A stretch of 64,000 bases of DNA from Otis tarda (GCA_026413225.1 CM048552.1:190188053-190252052), one strand, 5' to 3'. Shown: positions 1-12,500, numbered from the stretch's first letter. Notes: generated from the letters alone by a model not told the origin. Translations and numbers: made by a program.

Positions 1-827
1 TACTTTTTCTCCTTGAATTGGCCAACTTTGACTATATTGACCGTAGGAGACTTCTGTATTAGGACAAAGATTTAATCTGCCTCCAAGAGACTTCTGCTTT
101 AATTAGGAATTAAACAAAATGAAACAAATGAAACAAAAACCCAATTTTTTTTTCATGTCTCCAGTGTGTCTGTTGTAAGAGATTAAACTTAGAAACATTT
201 CAGTCATGTGCAAAACATATATAGCTCTTCTGTATCTCTTTGGTTTTTTGGAATGGTGGGAGGGGTTATTATCTTTTGGAAACATGTTTTAAAAGTACTG
301 TGCCTTTCACCGTGGTCCTGCAATATCTTGATTTTAACGGAAATCATTCCTAGGGAAATCTCAGTAACAGCCAAAAAAGTTTTTGTGAAAAATAAAATTT
401 GGAGCCGAATAAATAATATGTTATACAGAAAATTATGAAAAAAAAAGAAAAGATGCAATGATCTGCAGATGCTAGAAAGCAGAAGACTAGAGATTTCAAA
501 TAGGCAGATGTAAAAGGCAAATGTGTATGTTTGGTGGCTATTTGTTAGAAACCATTTGTAGGAATATCATTTTACACATCCAGAAAATAGAACGGCTTGA
601 TGATGTCCAAAGTCAAGGATATAAGTTATGAACCTGAGATGAAAAAGCTCTTACAAGAGTGACATAATCTTTTGCGTAATGACAAATTACATTTTCAAGT
701 TCTCTCTGCAACAGACCAAAGAGACTGTGCTAGGCTGAATGGATGCCCAAAAAAGTGGAAAGAGAACTCATCTAACCAAGGTACTGACTGAGAGATGGAA
801 GGCACAGTTGTAACAATAAAATGAAGG

Positions 828-1275
828 TCATAGAATCACAGAATGGTTGAGGTTGGAAGTTGTCGTGTCCAAAACCCTTGCTCAAGCAGGGACACCTACA
901 GCCAGTTGCCCAGGATCATGTCTAGATGTTTTTTTAATATCTCTAAGGAGGGAGACTCCACAACCTCCATTTGCAACCTATTCCAGTGCTCAATCACTCT
1001 CACAGTAAAACAGTGTTTCCTGAAGTTCAGAGGGAACCTCCTGTGTTTCAGCTTGTGCCCATTGGCTTATGTCCTGTCACTGGGCACCACTGAAGAGAGC
1101 CTGGATCTGTCCTCTTTGCACCCTCCCTCCAAGTAATTATATACATCAATAAGATTCTCCCTCAGGCTTCTCTTCTCTAGGCTGAACAGTCCCACCTCTC
1201 TTAGCCTTTTCTCACAGGAGAGGTGATCCAATCCCTTAATCATCCTTGTGGCCCTTCATTGAAGGCCCTTCAGTT
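828..1275 (-). mobile_element. CR1 LINE 3' fragment
   Basis: The segment opens with TCATAGAATCACAGAATGG followed by TTGAGGTTGGAAG, the reverse complement of the conserved avian CR1 3' end. It continues through the reverse complement of the usual CR1 3' region (wording equivalent to 'cactggaacaggttgcccag' and 'aggctgagaaga' segments). The sense strand is therefore minus. The copy is 5'-truncated, as most CR1 copies are. The right boundary is approximate because similarity fades after about 1275. Confidence 0.85.
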
Positions 1276-1383
1276 GGCAGGAAAGATCAAAACAGAGATA
1301 GATGTGGTATGTAGCAGATGTGCAAGACTTTTACATTTATGTTGTTTGTTCTTTCTTCATCATCTGTTTGGATTAATTAATTG

Positions 1384-1433
1384 AATCATAGAATAGTTTA
1401 GGTTGGAAGGGACCTTTAAAGATCATCTTGAGG
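1384..1433 (-). mobile_element. Short CR1 3'-end fragment
   Basis: AATCATAGAATAGTTTAGGT and then TGGAAGGGACCTTTAAAGATC is the reverse complement of a CR1 3' terminus. Only about 50 bp are present, so this is a severely 5'-truncated copy on the minus strand. Confidence 0.8.
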
Positions 1434-2159
1434 ATGGATAGGAAAATGAATTTTAATCACAATAATATTGGGAAATAATATTGAAATATAGATTGAAACA
1501 ATATGGCTTAAATATTAGGATGCCAATATTTTCTTTTCTATATGAGATGTCTACCTCTTGGCTAAATCTTTAATTCCTACTGCAGGCAGTGCAGTTCTAA
1601 TTAATATGGTCAGCTGAGTATAGATAGTTATATCTAGATGTATCTAAGTAGGCATTTCAGTGGAATAGTTGCATAAACGAAGAGTCTTGCAGATGTTTCA
1701 GTGCAGAGTAGCCCACTGCTGCTCCAGAAGGACATGTGTCTCCTGTAACCTATGTGATATCTACCACATGTGAATGTCTTGAACATTCTAGGTTATCTCA
1801 GATGGCAACTAAACGGAGCTCTTTATCTGCTCAGCTGAATGAATCTCTGCACATCATTGATTGTATTGACTGTGACTCTTAGTAGGAGCTTAGTTCATAC
1901 ATGGACACTCAAAAGTAGATATCCTCACCTCAGACTGAATCCCATCCATACAGCCAAATATAGATATGAATATAACATTTGGATGAATTAACTTGGATAT
2001 AATATTATTAGATTACTTCCAGAAATTGTATCATATATGATCCTTGTAAATAAATACTGAAAACCAAGTGCTAGTAATATGATGAGGTACAGATCTTAGT
2101 GAATGTGATAGTTAACACCTTTTATCAGAAAATACTGGATAAAAAGGAGGGAATAATGG

Positions 2160-2877
2160 TTTAGATTTAGAAAATCTAGAAGAACATTTTAGAAGAGTCA
2201 GTCATAAAAACTGTCAGATCAAGTGATCATGAATTCATTCATTTTAAATTAAACGTGTATCTGTTGCCTATGTTTTCAGTAAAGGCAGAAACAGTAAAAT
2301 GCAGGACAAAGGAAGAAATAGTTAATGTCAGCAAATGCTTGGAAGAGGAAATTACAATACCTAAATCCTAAGGAAAACTCAAGGAGTTGGATATGCTTAA
2401 GTTGAGGGAAATGGGTAATCTGTACCTTAGGATTCTCAAAGAACTGGCTTGCTACATCACTGATCTGATAGCAAGTGGTTTTAATAAAGCTGTGGATGTT
2501 TAATAAAGCTGAGTGCATTGCAGAAAAGCAATTTTTTTTTTTTAGTTTTAACATAGAGAAAGAGAGGAATAATTGTTGCAAAACCAGACTGAAATACGGA
2601 TTTATTAAAAGTGGCTCATGGTGGGCAAACCTGTTGACATTCTGTGATGAGACAATAGATTTGATGTCACAATAAATATAGTAAACTTGTTCACTGTGAC
2701 CTCTGATAAAGATACTGTGTCACATGGGAAGTAACTGATTAATTTGGAGAAAATGAAGATCAGTAGATTTGTTGAAGGAGTAAAGAGCCAGCAAATTGAA
2801 GATGATAGCGGTGACTAGTGAAGGAGGCTGCTGGGAGGTTACAAGCAGAGTTCTTCCAGAACCAGGTATAGGACTAA
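2160..2877 (+). mobile_element. Ancient CR1 relic, left part
   Basis: The sequence follows the reverse-transcriptase region of an old amniote CR1 family. Landmarks are 'agtgatcatgaattcattc' near 2223, 'ttctgtgatgagacaatag' near 2640, 'gtgtcacatgggaagtaac' near 2716, 'ggagaaaatgaagatcag' near 2747, and 'ggaggttacaagcagagtt' near 2834. These occur in the order expected for the + strand. It is full of stops and indels and has no coding capacity. It is interrupted by the LTR at 2883 and resumes near 3960. The assignment rests on remembered family wording, not a database search. Confidence 0.6.
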
Positions 2878-3516
2878 TCTTATGTGATGGTTTAGCCCAA
2901 ATCACCACACAGTTTCTCGCTCACCCTCCCCCTCCCCAGGGGGATGGGGGAGAGAATTGGGAAGGAAGGAGAACTCGTGGGTTGAGATGAAGACAATTTA
3001 CTAAAATAAAAAGGGAAAACTACAATAATAACAGGATATAAGGATATTAAAAATATATAAAGTGAACAATATATGTTTTCTTACCACCCGATGTCCCAAT
3101 GACTGATACAGCCCGTCCTGAGCAGTGACCACGGAAACAAAACCGAGCAGCAAGCAAAGGAGCAAAAGGGAGCCAGCAAGGTAGAGGGAACGATGCCAGC
3201 AAAACGAGCAGGAAAGATGGATGCCAGGAAGGCAGATACCCACCCTCGCCTGCCCCCACTTATATACTGAGCATGATGTTTATGGCATGGAATACTCTTT
3301 TTGGCCAGTTTGGATCAATTATTTTGTCTGTCTTTCTCCCAGCTTCCTGCATCTGCAAATAGCGAGACTTGGAAAGCAGGACGGTGTCCTTGGTCTCATT
3401 CACAACAACTCATATCATCAGGGTGTTTATCAACATTCTTCACACACGAAATCCAAAACACACCAGCTACTGAGAGGAAAAATTAACTCCATCCCTGCCA
3501 AAACCAGGACATCTTA
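2878..3516. repeat. Target-site duplication TCTTA around solo LTR
   Basis: TCTTA occurs at 2878-2882, immediately before the LTR boundary, and again at 3512-3516, immediately after it. A perfect 5 bp duplication of this kind is the footprint of retroviral integration. The feature spans both copies and the enclosed LTR. Confidence 0.85.
2883..3511 (-). mobile_element. Solo LTR of an avian endogenous retrovirus
   Basis: Read on the minus strand, the element begins TGTCCTGGTTTTGGCAGGGA and ends GGGCTAAACCATCACA, giving the canonical TG...CA termini. The sense strand has a TATA box (AGTATATAAG, near 3253-3270 in window coordinates) and a 3' segment CTCAACCCACGAGTT followed by CTCTCCCCCATCCC, all typical of a common avian ERVL-like LTR type. 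No internal viral sequence is attached, so it is a solo LTR left by recombination. It sits inside an older CR1 relic and is therefore younger than it. The family name is not certain. Confidence 0.85.
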
Positions 3517-3566
3517 ACATTTAGTGCATGATCTTGATACATAAAGTAGAAACAGATTATTGTGGA

Positions 3567-3846
3567 ATTATAGAATAGTTTGGGTTGAAAGGGACCTTTA
3601 AAGGTCATCTAGCCCAATCTCCCTGCAAGGAGCAGGGACATCTCCAACCAGATCAGGTTGCTCAGAGCCCCATCCAACCTGGCCTTGAATGTTTCCAGGG
3701 ATGGGGCATCCACAACTGGTTCCAGTGCTTCACCACCCTCATTGTAAAAAAATTTTTCCTTATATCCAGTCTGAATCTACCATCCTCTATTTTAAAACCA
3801 TTACACCTCATCCTATTACAACAGGCCCTGCTAAAAAGTTTCTCCC
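3567..3846 (-). mobile_element. CR1 LINE 3' fragment
   Basis: ATTATAGAATAGTTTGGGTT followed by GAAAGGGACCTTTAAAGGTC marks the reverse complement of the CR1 3' end. The segment continues through the reverse complement of 'gttggagatgtccctgctcc' and 'ggccaggttggatggggctc'. It belongs to the same subfamily type as the copies at 16841 and 37525. It lies in the gap between the two halves of the old CR1 relic. Confidence 0.9.
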
Positions 3847-3959
3847 TGAATGATGATGTCTCCCAGAATTATGATATCTGTCTCCTGGTACCAATTATGT
3901 TATATAATAGGGATCTGGCTGTTGTTTAGAAAATAATGACACTGAAGACTAGATTATTA

Positions 3960-4600
3960 AAAATGAGATTAGAATTTAATAGTGCAAACCAAAGGATTTA
4001 GGAAATAGTAAACAAATTCTGTTGTGAATTGAGAGCTGATCACATGGACATAGCTGCAGAGGAGAATCTGGCTGAGGAGAATTTTAGCTGATCCCATGTT
4101 GACTGTGAGCCGTCACCGGGCAGCTGTGAAAAAGGAAAATGCAATCCTAAAAATTCTGTCAGCAGATTAAACAAGTATTACTGACATTGTTCAAGACAGT
4201 GAGATGGCTTCTGGAGTACTGCATACTCCAGTACGATTTTGTTCTCCAACCTTAAGAAGACTGAGCTCCAGCCTGGTCTACAAAGGGGTTACTATGATGA
4301 TTAGATGAAAGGACAGCCTACTGTGTGAGAAACCGTTTTCTAAAGCTCAGCTTATTTATCCTAGTAAAATGAATGCTGAAAGAAAATGTTCCTGTTTTCT
4401 GTCTGTGCATGCTGGGGGCAAACACTAGGGAGGAAGAAGAACAGTTATCTTAAAGATCATTTCAATGTAAGAACAAACATGTATAAACTGATCTTGAATA
4501 ATCTGAGGCAAGGAATTTAAATAGTATTAGAGCCTCCCAACAGGAATGTCTCTACTGGATGGAGTGGATCAATTTATGAAGGGGATTATGAGAAGCACTT
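3960..4600 (+). mobile_element. Ancient CR1 relic, right part
   Basis: This is the continuation of the relic that breaks at 2877. Landmarks in the expected order are 'agaatttaatagtgcaaacc' near 3971, 'gttgactgtgagccgtcacc' near 4098, 'gctgtgaaaaaggaaaatgc' near 4123, 'ctggagtactgcatactcc' near 4211, 'aacactagggaggaagaaga' near 4421, and 'ggatcaatttatgaagggga' near 4566. These correspond to the end of the reverse-transcriptase ORF and the beginning of the 3' part of the old CR1. It is heavily decayed and non-coding. Confidence 0.6.
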
Positions 4601-5256
4601 TCCTGTGTTAGAAGTGGAGGAAGACCTGCTTGGGTGTGCGTTCTATTTCCATTATACAGCAAACACAGAACTGGCCAGTGCCAGTAACCAAAAATGGACT
4701 CTACCACTGTTGCATTAGCTCATCCCAGTAGAGACTAGATAAATGGCTACACATCTAAGACAGATAGTCTACCCACAAAATACTCCTTTCTGGCCAAGTT
4801 GTTATGGGTTGCTTTTGACATCCCATGTGCCTCTTCTGCCAGTCCAGTGGCTCTCTCAGCAAGTGGTTTGAAAATGGATGTGCAAGTGAGATCTGAAATC
4901 TTCCTCCTACTAAAAAAGGTGCCATCACAGTAAACTTTGGTTAGAAGTAAGGAGCAATTCTGACTGATCACCATGAGGTGACTTTGCTAACCTATCAAGG
5001 AGCAGCAGTATGGAAAACCATATCTGTATCATTTGAACACAGTGGAAATATGTAGTGTGTAACTGATAATTGTAGCATTTGGTTAATTGCTTTTCTCTCT
5101 GCAGTGTGCCAGCCAGAACCATATAAACAAAAAGTGTACAAGAAGCAAATAGAATGGCAAACGTCATAATGGTTGAAGAATAATGACTATGGTGATGGTA
5201 TCTTTATACAAAATGGAAATATTTATAAAACATCATTTTATTTACTATAACCACAG

Positions 5257-5355
5257 GGTTCCTTAAAGGAGGTTCTTAAACAACTAAAAGAAGAAAAGAA
5301 AAGTCTCCAGAATCAGCTAAAAGACTATGAACTTAGACTAGAACAAGAAGCAAAG
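5257..5355 (+). CDS. CCDC169: CCDC169 internal coding exon (coiled coil)
   Basis: This 99 bp exon is bounded by a CCACAG acceptor (AG at 5255-5256) and a GTTTGT donor (from 5356), and reads in phase 0 for 33 codons. The product contains the run LKQLKEEKKSLQNQLKDYEL, a charged heptad-like coiled coil. It aligns without gaps with the human CCDC169 segment around LLKQLEEEKKTLESQ...LKLEQESK. CCDC169 is a small coiled-coil protein whose biochemical role is unknown to me. The exon is followed after 205 bp by the next CCDC169 exon in compatible phase. In mammals CCDC169 lies upstream of DCLK1 on the same strand, as it does here, which supports the assignment. Confidence 0.9.
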
Positions 5356-5560
5356 GTTTGTAATCACTGTATGCCTCCAATCTATAAAAGGCATTATGTT
5401 GTCTGACAAACAGACAATGTGTGTGGAACACACAATAAAATAGTTCCACTAAGTATGTCACTGGAAAAAAAGCTCTGCTGGATATTTGTTCCTTCCTATA
5501 TGATTCAACTTCTGAAATATTTTGCTTAATGGTAGCCAATATCCCTTATTTTAAATGTAG

Positions 5561-5614
5561 GCTTACCACAAAGCTAATGATGAGCGGCGCATGTACCTCT
5601 CAGAGATCTCACAG
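5561..5614 (+). CDS. CCDC169: CCDC169 internal coding exon
   Basis: This 54 bp phase-0 exon lies between a TTAAATGTAG acceptor (AG at 5559-5560) and a GTAAGA donor (from 5615). It encodes AYHKANDERRMYLSEISQ, which matches the human CCDC169 run AYQKINNERRTYLAEMSQ almost residue for residue. It directly continues the coiled-coil segment of the previous exon. The exon is too short to be seen as an open reading frame on its own; recognition depends on the protein match and on the splice sites. Confidence 0.92.
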
Positions 5615-8600
5615 GTAAGAAAAAAAAACTATGATGTGACTCAATAACTGTTCAAAATTATTATGCTTTTTTAATATTGCATCAGCATCTGTTAATGCCA
5701 TTAGGTCAAAGTCTTTTATAACTTCATTTATCTACCAAATCCATTACAAAAGCTGCTTTAAAAAATTTTAACAGCTGGAAAGTTTGCTACAATTTATTTA
5801 TTTTTAAATACTTTTTTGCTTTTATATTAATTGGAGTTTCATTGTTCGCAGGGACTGTCAAAGCGCTCTTAACTGAGAAAGCTGAAGCAATTTTCTGATA
5901 CTTGCTTGCCCATCCATTAGTCGCAAGAGTGCTATGCTGGTTTAATGTTTCAGTTGAAAAGTACAGAACAGAATTATTAGCAGTAGTGACACCCATCTTA
6001 AGTAGCAATTTATCTTTTTCATATTTCCCCGGTTTTCTTTTAAAAACAAACTAGCCAGCCAGCTCAGAATGAAAATGACAACATATATTTCTATTAAATT
6101 TAAAAGGTAAGGGATAAGATACCTTGTTTTTGTGAAATCAGAGGTTAATTTTTTTTTCTGCAAATTATGTTATACATAAAAGTAGATGCCACAAGCTGGA
6201 GGAACCTGTAAATGAACCTGTAAAGATTTCTAGTACTTGTTATTCAGAAAGAGCTCTTAATTCCTGAATAATGTAAAAGTAATAGCTTAGTGTGATACTC
6301 TAGGAATGACTATCACTGAATCCCTGTTATAGCTAACTGGAGTGAAAGGCTATAATTAGCAGTGTTTCCATGTGTTTGCGCAGTGGGCAACTGATTCTCT
6401 TACATGGTTCATTGCTGCTTTGGGAAATCTGAGAAAATTGCTTAAACTAACTTTCCAGCATGAAGCCAAGAAAAAGCCTAGGAAATGCCTGTGATAGCTG
6501 TTAATACTTTTGCATTAACAGCGAAACTGGGACCTGCTGGAGGAATAATGTTGATTTTATTACTGAACATGCTAGCAAGAGGAATGCCTATGTTCAGCTG
6601 TTAGAAAAGCACTTAAACATGCATGAAACATTATTTGAAGTGAGGTATATGCACTGGCATGTTGCTTAAATGGGGCATTAGGAACTAGAATTTTGTCACC
6701 AACACTCAAAACAGTTGGGGCATTATATTTTCAGTAATCATGATTTCAGAATCATGTCAGAGCAAAATAATAATCTTCAGATTAATCTCCCTATCTTTAG
6801 TTGTCTGAATGTTAAAGAGCCAATCTAAAGTAGCTGCAGAGAGATCCTCTGTAATCTGTGGAGAGAGAGGCATGTTTAAGGTGCAAACCATCACACCTGT
6901 TTTAGATCAAGATGAATTTAATTTCCCAGGAACTTACCTGTCTCCCTTCCTAAGCTATAAGCAGAGCCTAGGGGAGTAGCTTAGATTAGACATCTACCTT
7001 TTATGTTGCTAATCTGAACAACGCAGTCAATATAATCATGGTTGACTGTTGGTTGCAAAAGAATCAGTGGCTCATCTGCTCCCTTCATGTCCTGTTCTGC
7101 TGTGACTTTGATTTGATTGTTACTTTTACGTTCATTTAAAATCTACATATGTATGCTGTCCCTTTTAGCAGTTCATTTTAACAATAGAGGCAGAAGTAGA
7201 CTTACATTCAGTCCAGACTCTTTCAGATGTATTAAAATTTCACTGTTCTAGAATCTGCACAGTAATGTTGGCAGCAGTTGAGTTAGAAGGATTTACCCAT
7301 ATACTAACATTTTCTATACATTCCAAAGTAAATATATACTACAGGCTATTGTTATCCTGTGACAACAATACATTCCAGTGACAATCTCTTAGATACAGAG
7401 AATGGATATAATGTTTTTTTAGGCCTTTTTTTTCCTCATTATGCTTGTGCTTGCTCACAGTAAAAAAAAAAATAAATAATAGAATGGAAGTTTTTACTGG
7501 TAGGTGTTAAAAAAGCCCAGATGTTTTGGGGTTTTTTTCTGCTTTGATTTGGACTCCTCTTGAAGCCTGCGGCAGAAGCAGAAGAGAGAGATTCTTTTAT
7601 TTACCTTTTTTATTTTCAAGTGCTTTTTTTTATTTTACAAAATATATGTATCTTCCAAGTGCTTTTGTTGTTTGTCTTGTCTGGATCCGTAAAGATATAG
7701 TCAATTTTAAATGGTAATTTAGCAATAAATTAAAGATTTCACAACCTTGAGAACTCATGCTAGAGGCACCAATCATTTATGGTGTATTCTTGTTTGCTTT
7801 TTTTGTTTTGGTTTTTTTTTTAATCTGAAAAAATGTTGGTTTGGGATTTGGACTGCATAAATCTCAGAGCACTTTCTGGTGGTATTCAGAAATTGGTTTG
7901 AGAAGCTGACAAAGAAGAACGATAGCAGATCTTTAAAAGGGCCGTTCTTTCAGGCCAAATTTTTACCACAAACTTTTACTGGCATAGTAGGGTCTGACTT
8001 GTGACTGGGATTTCTTTGCAGAAAAACCCCGCAATTATAGATAGGCACAGCTGGAAAACTGCTTGTCCAACTACAGCTCATTTTAGTGGGGATAGGCCTG
8101 GAGTAAACTGTACCAGCAAAAACAGTGCTATGGATAATAATCATATATACTGACACTTTATATTCATATTCTATTAAAAAAAAACAGTGAAGGCAGTCAT
8201 AGTATAGGTCTTGCCTTGTGTCACAGAATCACATCTACTCAGAAAGATGATAAATTATACTAGCCATCATCTTTAGTACTAGAGTTCCTTGAATGCAAAA
8301 ATTTTCTTGCCTTCAAGAAAGTAAATCTGTGCAGATTCTATTCCATTTTTACACTTGCACTCTGAAAAGATTCCGCTTTAGTTATAGCTGACTTTGCTAT
8401 GACTGAGTCAGGAATACTTGCCTAGTGTATTATATGCATGGAAGCACAGTAGAAAACATTGACATATAAGCAGTGAGATATGCTTCTTTTCAGTGCCAGT
8501 TTTTTCTTCTCACAAGTGCAAGATGTTTTCACACATGCTTTAAAGTATAATCTTGTAACGTAATGTAATAATCCAAACTTGGAGACTTGTTCAGGTAGCC

Positions 8601-9437
8601 CCAAAATCTAGCTCTAGGCTTTCAAAAAGTCTTCACTGACTTGGTGTAGCCAATATTTCATATGTCTTGATTACCATGTATTTATTACATATTCCTGATG
8701 GATCTGTCTAAAGGGGCTGAGAAAAATCCATCCATTTACACTAGCCACCCAAGTGCACGCAGCAGCCAGACAAGCCCTAAACTTCCTGTGTTTTCTGGTT
8801 TTCTGTCCATGGTGTAGCTGTCCCTCTGAGAGGCAGTTCTAGTAAAGGCAGCTGGATGAGCCAGCAAGTGCTGGCTGAGAAGGGAACCCTGTGAGTTAAG
8901 GAACAGAACAACAGACTGATTTAATCCTGCTCAGATTCTGTTAAATGCAACACCAAGGGTAACAACAACAATAGATTTTTTTCAGTGTGTACAGTAATGT
9001 GTACAGACTTCCAGAGTATGCAAAGATTTCCACGCTGTGTTATTTTTTTAAAAAGTAGTTCTTTTTTTTAGTTAACGGTTTAATCATTCAGAAATACAAC
9101 TAAGTCACTATAATGTGTTTTGTTTCCCATTCAGGGAAGTATGTTAAAAATATAATACTGCTTCATTGAAAATGTGGAGTTATAGGCAGTATGACCAAAA
9201 ATATACTGATTGAAATTACATATTCTCTGATCGTCCAGCTTAATAAATAATGGTATGTTTGCACAGCAAGAGATTTTGACATGTATTCAATTCCACAAAG
9301 CAAGGTGGCATCAGTATAATATGGCATAAAGTACTTTAAGCACATATTGGGTCAAAATCAGTTTGGAAGAAATTTACTTCTTTAACTGTGATTGTGGTTA
9401 GAATTTAACTTGTTTTGTAAAAATTTGGCTATTGCAG
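5615..9437. other. CCDC169 intron
   Basis: This is intron between the 54 bp exon and the 77 bp exon. It is AT-rich with several homopolymer T tracts. I recognised no transposon end, no RNA gene and no further exon. The reading frames in it are short and have no protein-like features. Confidence 0.7.
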
Positions 9438-9514
9438 ACCTCAGCTACACTTAAAATTTTTGAAAGGCAAAAACCAGATGCTCTGACAGGCAAGGGAGAA
9501 AAACAGATACTGAG
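9438..9514 (+). CDS. CCDC169: CCDC169 penultimate coding exon
   Basis: The exon starts after ATTGCAG (AG at 9436-9437) and ends before GTAAAT (from 9515). It has 25 full codons plus two bases (AG). The product begins TSATLKIFERQKPDALTGKG and ends in KQIL. Similarity to the human protein ([26 protein letters not shown]) is weak, but the length is similar. The phase-2 end joins the AGG start of the next exon to give R-G-R-Y, matching the human TGRY motif. The assignment is therefore based mainly on position, splice sites and phase rather than on sequence identity. It is a fast-evolving part of the protein. Confidence 0.75.
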
Positions 9515-12500
9515 GTAAATTTCCTTTATATTCCCTCTGTTTTCTAGTTTGTTATTCTTGCTAAGTACTATGTTTTGAATATTGCAACTCTCTGTTCATG
9601 CTAAGTATCACTAAGCATAATCCTACTGACAAGGTATTAATCTTAACATCATTTTTTATACTACTTTTTGATCAGTTTTATTTAATACAAAGTAAGTTGC
9701 AATATTGAAAATATGTATATTTTAAGTAGTCTTTTTGAAATCTTACAATACTTCTGATGTTCTTCCCTTTCAACTTGTTGAATTCATAATTTTTTTTTCT
9801 GTATTATTGCAGAGTTGGCAGCAACAAGTATACCCTTTAGTCCATTAAGAGTAATTCAATTAAATGATGCCTTGCTTGGTCCTTTTTAGCCAATAGAGTT
9901 GCAAAGCTTTTTGTGGATGGTAATGTGAGTGATTTTAGATGACAACATAGAAAGGCTTCATTGTTTAAAAGATTTCTATTTAGTTATATGGGTTAGACAT
10001 TTAAATTTGAAAAGAATCCACCTGCTCTGAGCTATATAGAAATAAAATGAGTTTCTGATTGTAGTGCTTGTGAGAAAGCTTGAAATTGGAGGAGATTAAT
10101 TTTGTAACTGAACCAAAAATGTTATTAATATAAAGAACAAAGAATATAGGGAATCACATAAACAGTGTGTTGGACTCAGTATCCTGCCTCCAGTGGCCAT
10201 AAGTAGATGCCTACAAAAGCAGGCAGACAAAATATTTGCTTTTGGAACTCTCCCAAATACTTTATATTTGAGACTTCCTGAGCTAGTATGATTTCTATGT
10301 ATTTAATATCTCACAGTAAATACTTTTTCGTGAACCCACTTACCCGTATTATTGAAATGAGCATACACAATCTATATTGGGGACATCTGAAAATGTAATG
10401 AGTAAATTATAAGCATGAAATTGTGTAGACATATTTGCTTACCAGCTTTATCCTTTCAGTTTGTGTAAGCACAAAATCACAAGATTTCATAAATTGGAAC
10501 AGTGGATCTTCATGCTCCAGGAGAGGATATTAGTAGGATATGAATTAATGTAGTACAACATGAATTAAAGTCTATAACTGAAGTGTCTCAATACAGAAAA
10601 GGCACTGTATGGGTCTGAGGTGCCCCATATGTAGCCAGTGTATTGCTTCTGGCCCCAGTCATGTTTTAACATAGCTGATGTTGAGAAGGTCAGGAAGCTA
10701 GAACTGGGAGAACTCATTCTCTGCTGGGAGATTAAATATCATCAGCCAGATATTGAGATTTGCTGAGGGTTATCACTGATCTGTGATTATGTTGGGGGTT
10801 TTTTATAATTTATTTTAGTAGACTTATTACTTACCCTGAAATTATGACAGTGTGTTTCTGTAAGTTTCTTTATACCAAACAAAAGAAAACAAAGTGTAAA
10901 AGAAAATAAGGTATCCTGTAATTGCTGGTCTCAGAAGATGCATATTGTACAAAAATATCCCCTTTCAACCCATTTTCCCTCTGAGGATTTTTTTTTTTCT
11001 TTTCAGAGTACTTCATACACATGAAGGGTATTGTTCATCTTTAAAATTGTCCTTAGTGGAAAAGATCTAGTCTGCAAAGCATTGGCTTTTATAACCAGTG
11101 ACTTAGAACTTTCAGGTCAAACTTTGGTCTTAGTTGGCAACCTGGGGAAAAGAATGGGGATTTGGTGTAGTTTGTATTTTAAGGAAATACTAGAATATAA
11201 GTAAGCAGCCCTTGATCATCACAAAGTTAACACAACCATCGTTATATTATTCCTTTTTAATTATGTTTTGATTTACTGCCTCAGGGTTGTTCATTCAAGC
11301 TGACATTAATGAGAAATATTTTCATTCAAATAAGAGGAGACTTGCATGATTGAACATAAACGTGTTCTTGAGAATAATTTGAAAGTTTTCTATCCAGAGC
11401 TCCTATCTCTCTTCTGTTGGCCTGTTAGAAAACTCCCGCCTTCATTGGATTTCAAACCATACTAAGAAACTATGTTTAATATTCATTCTAACTATAGGTC
11501 CAGTGATGGAAAACTCAACCTATATATTAAAGCAACACTGAAACATTTTTGACTAGTAATTGTGAATACTAATTGTTGATGCATCCAGTTTCCTGGCTAT
11601 CCAAACATAGAAGCCAAGTTCAGTAGAGGTCCTTTTTATGGTATTTCACAGGACAAGAAGATAGGCTAGCTGACAACTGGGAAGGATGGATGGATGTCTT
11701 GGTGACTCATGTCTCCGATGCAATCTGAACAGCCAATTTAATGTCATTCTGAGCCCTTACTGTTACACTGAGACACACAGCAGGGCATATCAGCTCAGTT
11801 TCAGCACAGCATTGGCTGCAACTACCTGGCTTCTAAGTCTGCAAATCCAGCTGATTTTGAGGAGAAAGAGGTTTTGCTGCCCACAGAATTCCACACAGAC
11901 ATACACTGTCTGATTGGTGCAGACAGCTCTACAGTGATCTACAGATTAATCAATTGTTTTTGAGTAATCAATTGATTATTGCACAAACTGGGGCCTTGGA
12001 TTCTGATCTTCCAAGCTCTGAGTAGAAGCAGCTCCATATCTCTATGGGGGCAGCTGTCCCTTGAAGACCATGACTGCTAGTAAGAGCTGGAACAAAGGAT
12101 CTGTCAATCTCAAGAAGGCTAGCAAGCCCTAAGGACAACTTTGTTGGCTGTTTGCCCAGAAATTTGAAACTTGCACAGATCATGTCATCACAGCTTCTAC
12201 CACATAACAAAATATTTCTCTGGCTACCATCATGAATATAATGATGTTATGTTGTGATATATTTTCCTTCGGAATGCCTGATACATGAGAAAGACATTGA
12301 AACCCCTGTATATTGTCATTAGAGTATGTAAAGTGCTGTCTGTCCACTGCAGAAATGAACAGGGAGAGAAACCAATGTACATTAAAGCGGAGATGCATGC
12401 TGCTTGATCATGAGAATGACCCTTCCAGTTTGTGGAATCACCATTTCCCCACTGGAGATTTGTTTACATTCCCACTGTTTTCTCTTAGAAGATGAGATGA

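Larger units (their letters stand above)
1..5256. other. CCDC169 intron sequence, repeat mosaic
   Basis: This stretch lies upstream of the first recognisable CCDC169 exon and is read as intron of that gene. I found no exon that I could match to the N-terminal part of the protein, so those exons should lie before the window. The recognisable content is transposon-derived: CR1 3' ends at 828-1275 and 1384-1433, an old CR1 relic at 2160-4600, and a solo LTR at 2883-3511. The parts at 1-820 and 4640-5256 show nothing I can name. Confidence 0.6.

Noticed and set aside
3001..3259. Minus-strand frames with a signal-peptide-like hydrophobic stretch
   Set aside because: They lie within the solo LTR, in its region downstream of the TATA box; not a gene.
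8219..8240. Possible CR1 end (GTCACAGAATCACATC)
   Set aside because: Only a few bases resemble the CR1 terminus, and the diagnostic GGTTGGAAGGGACC block does not follow.
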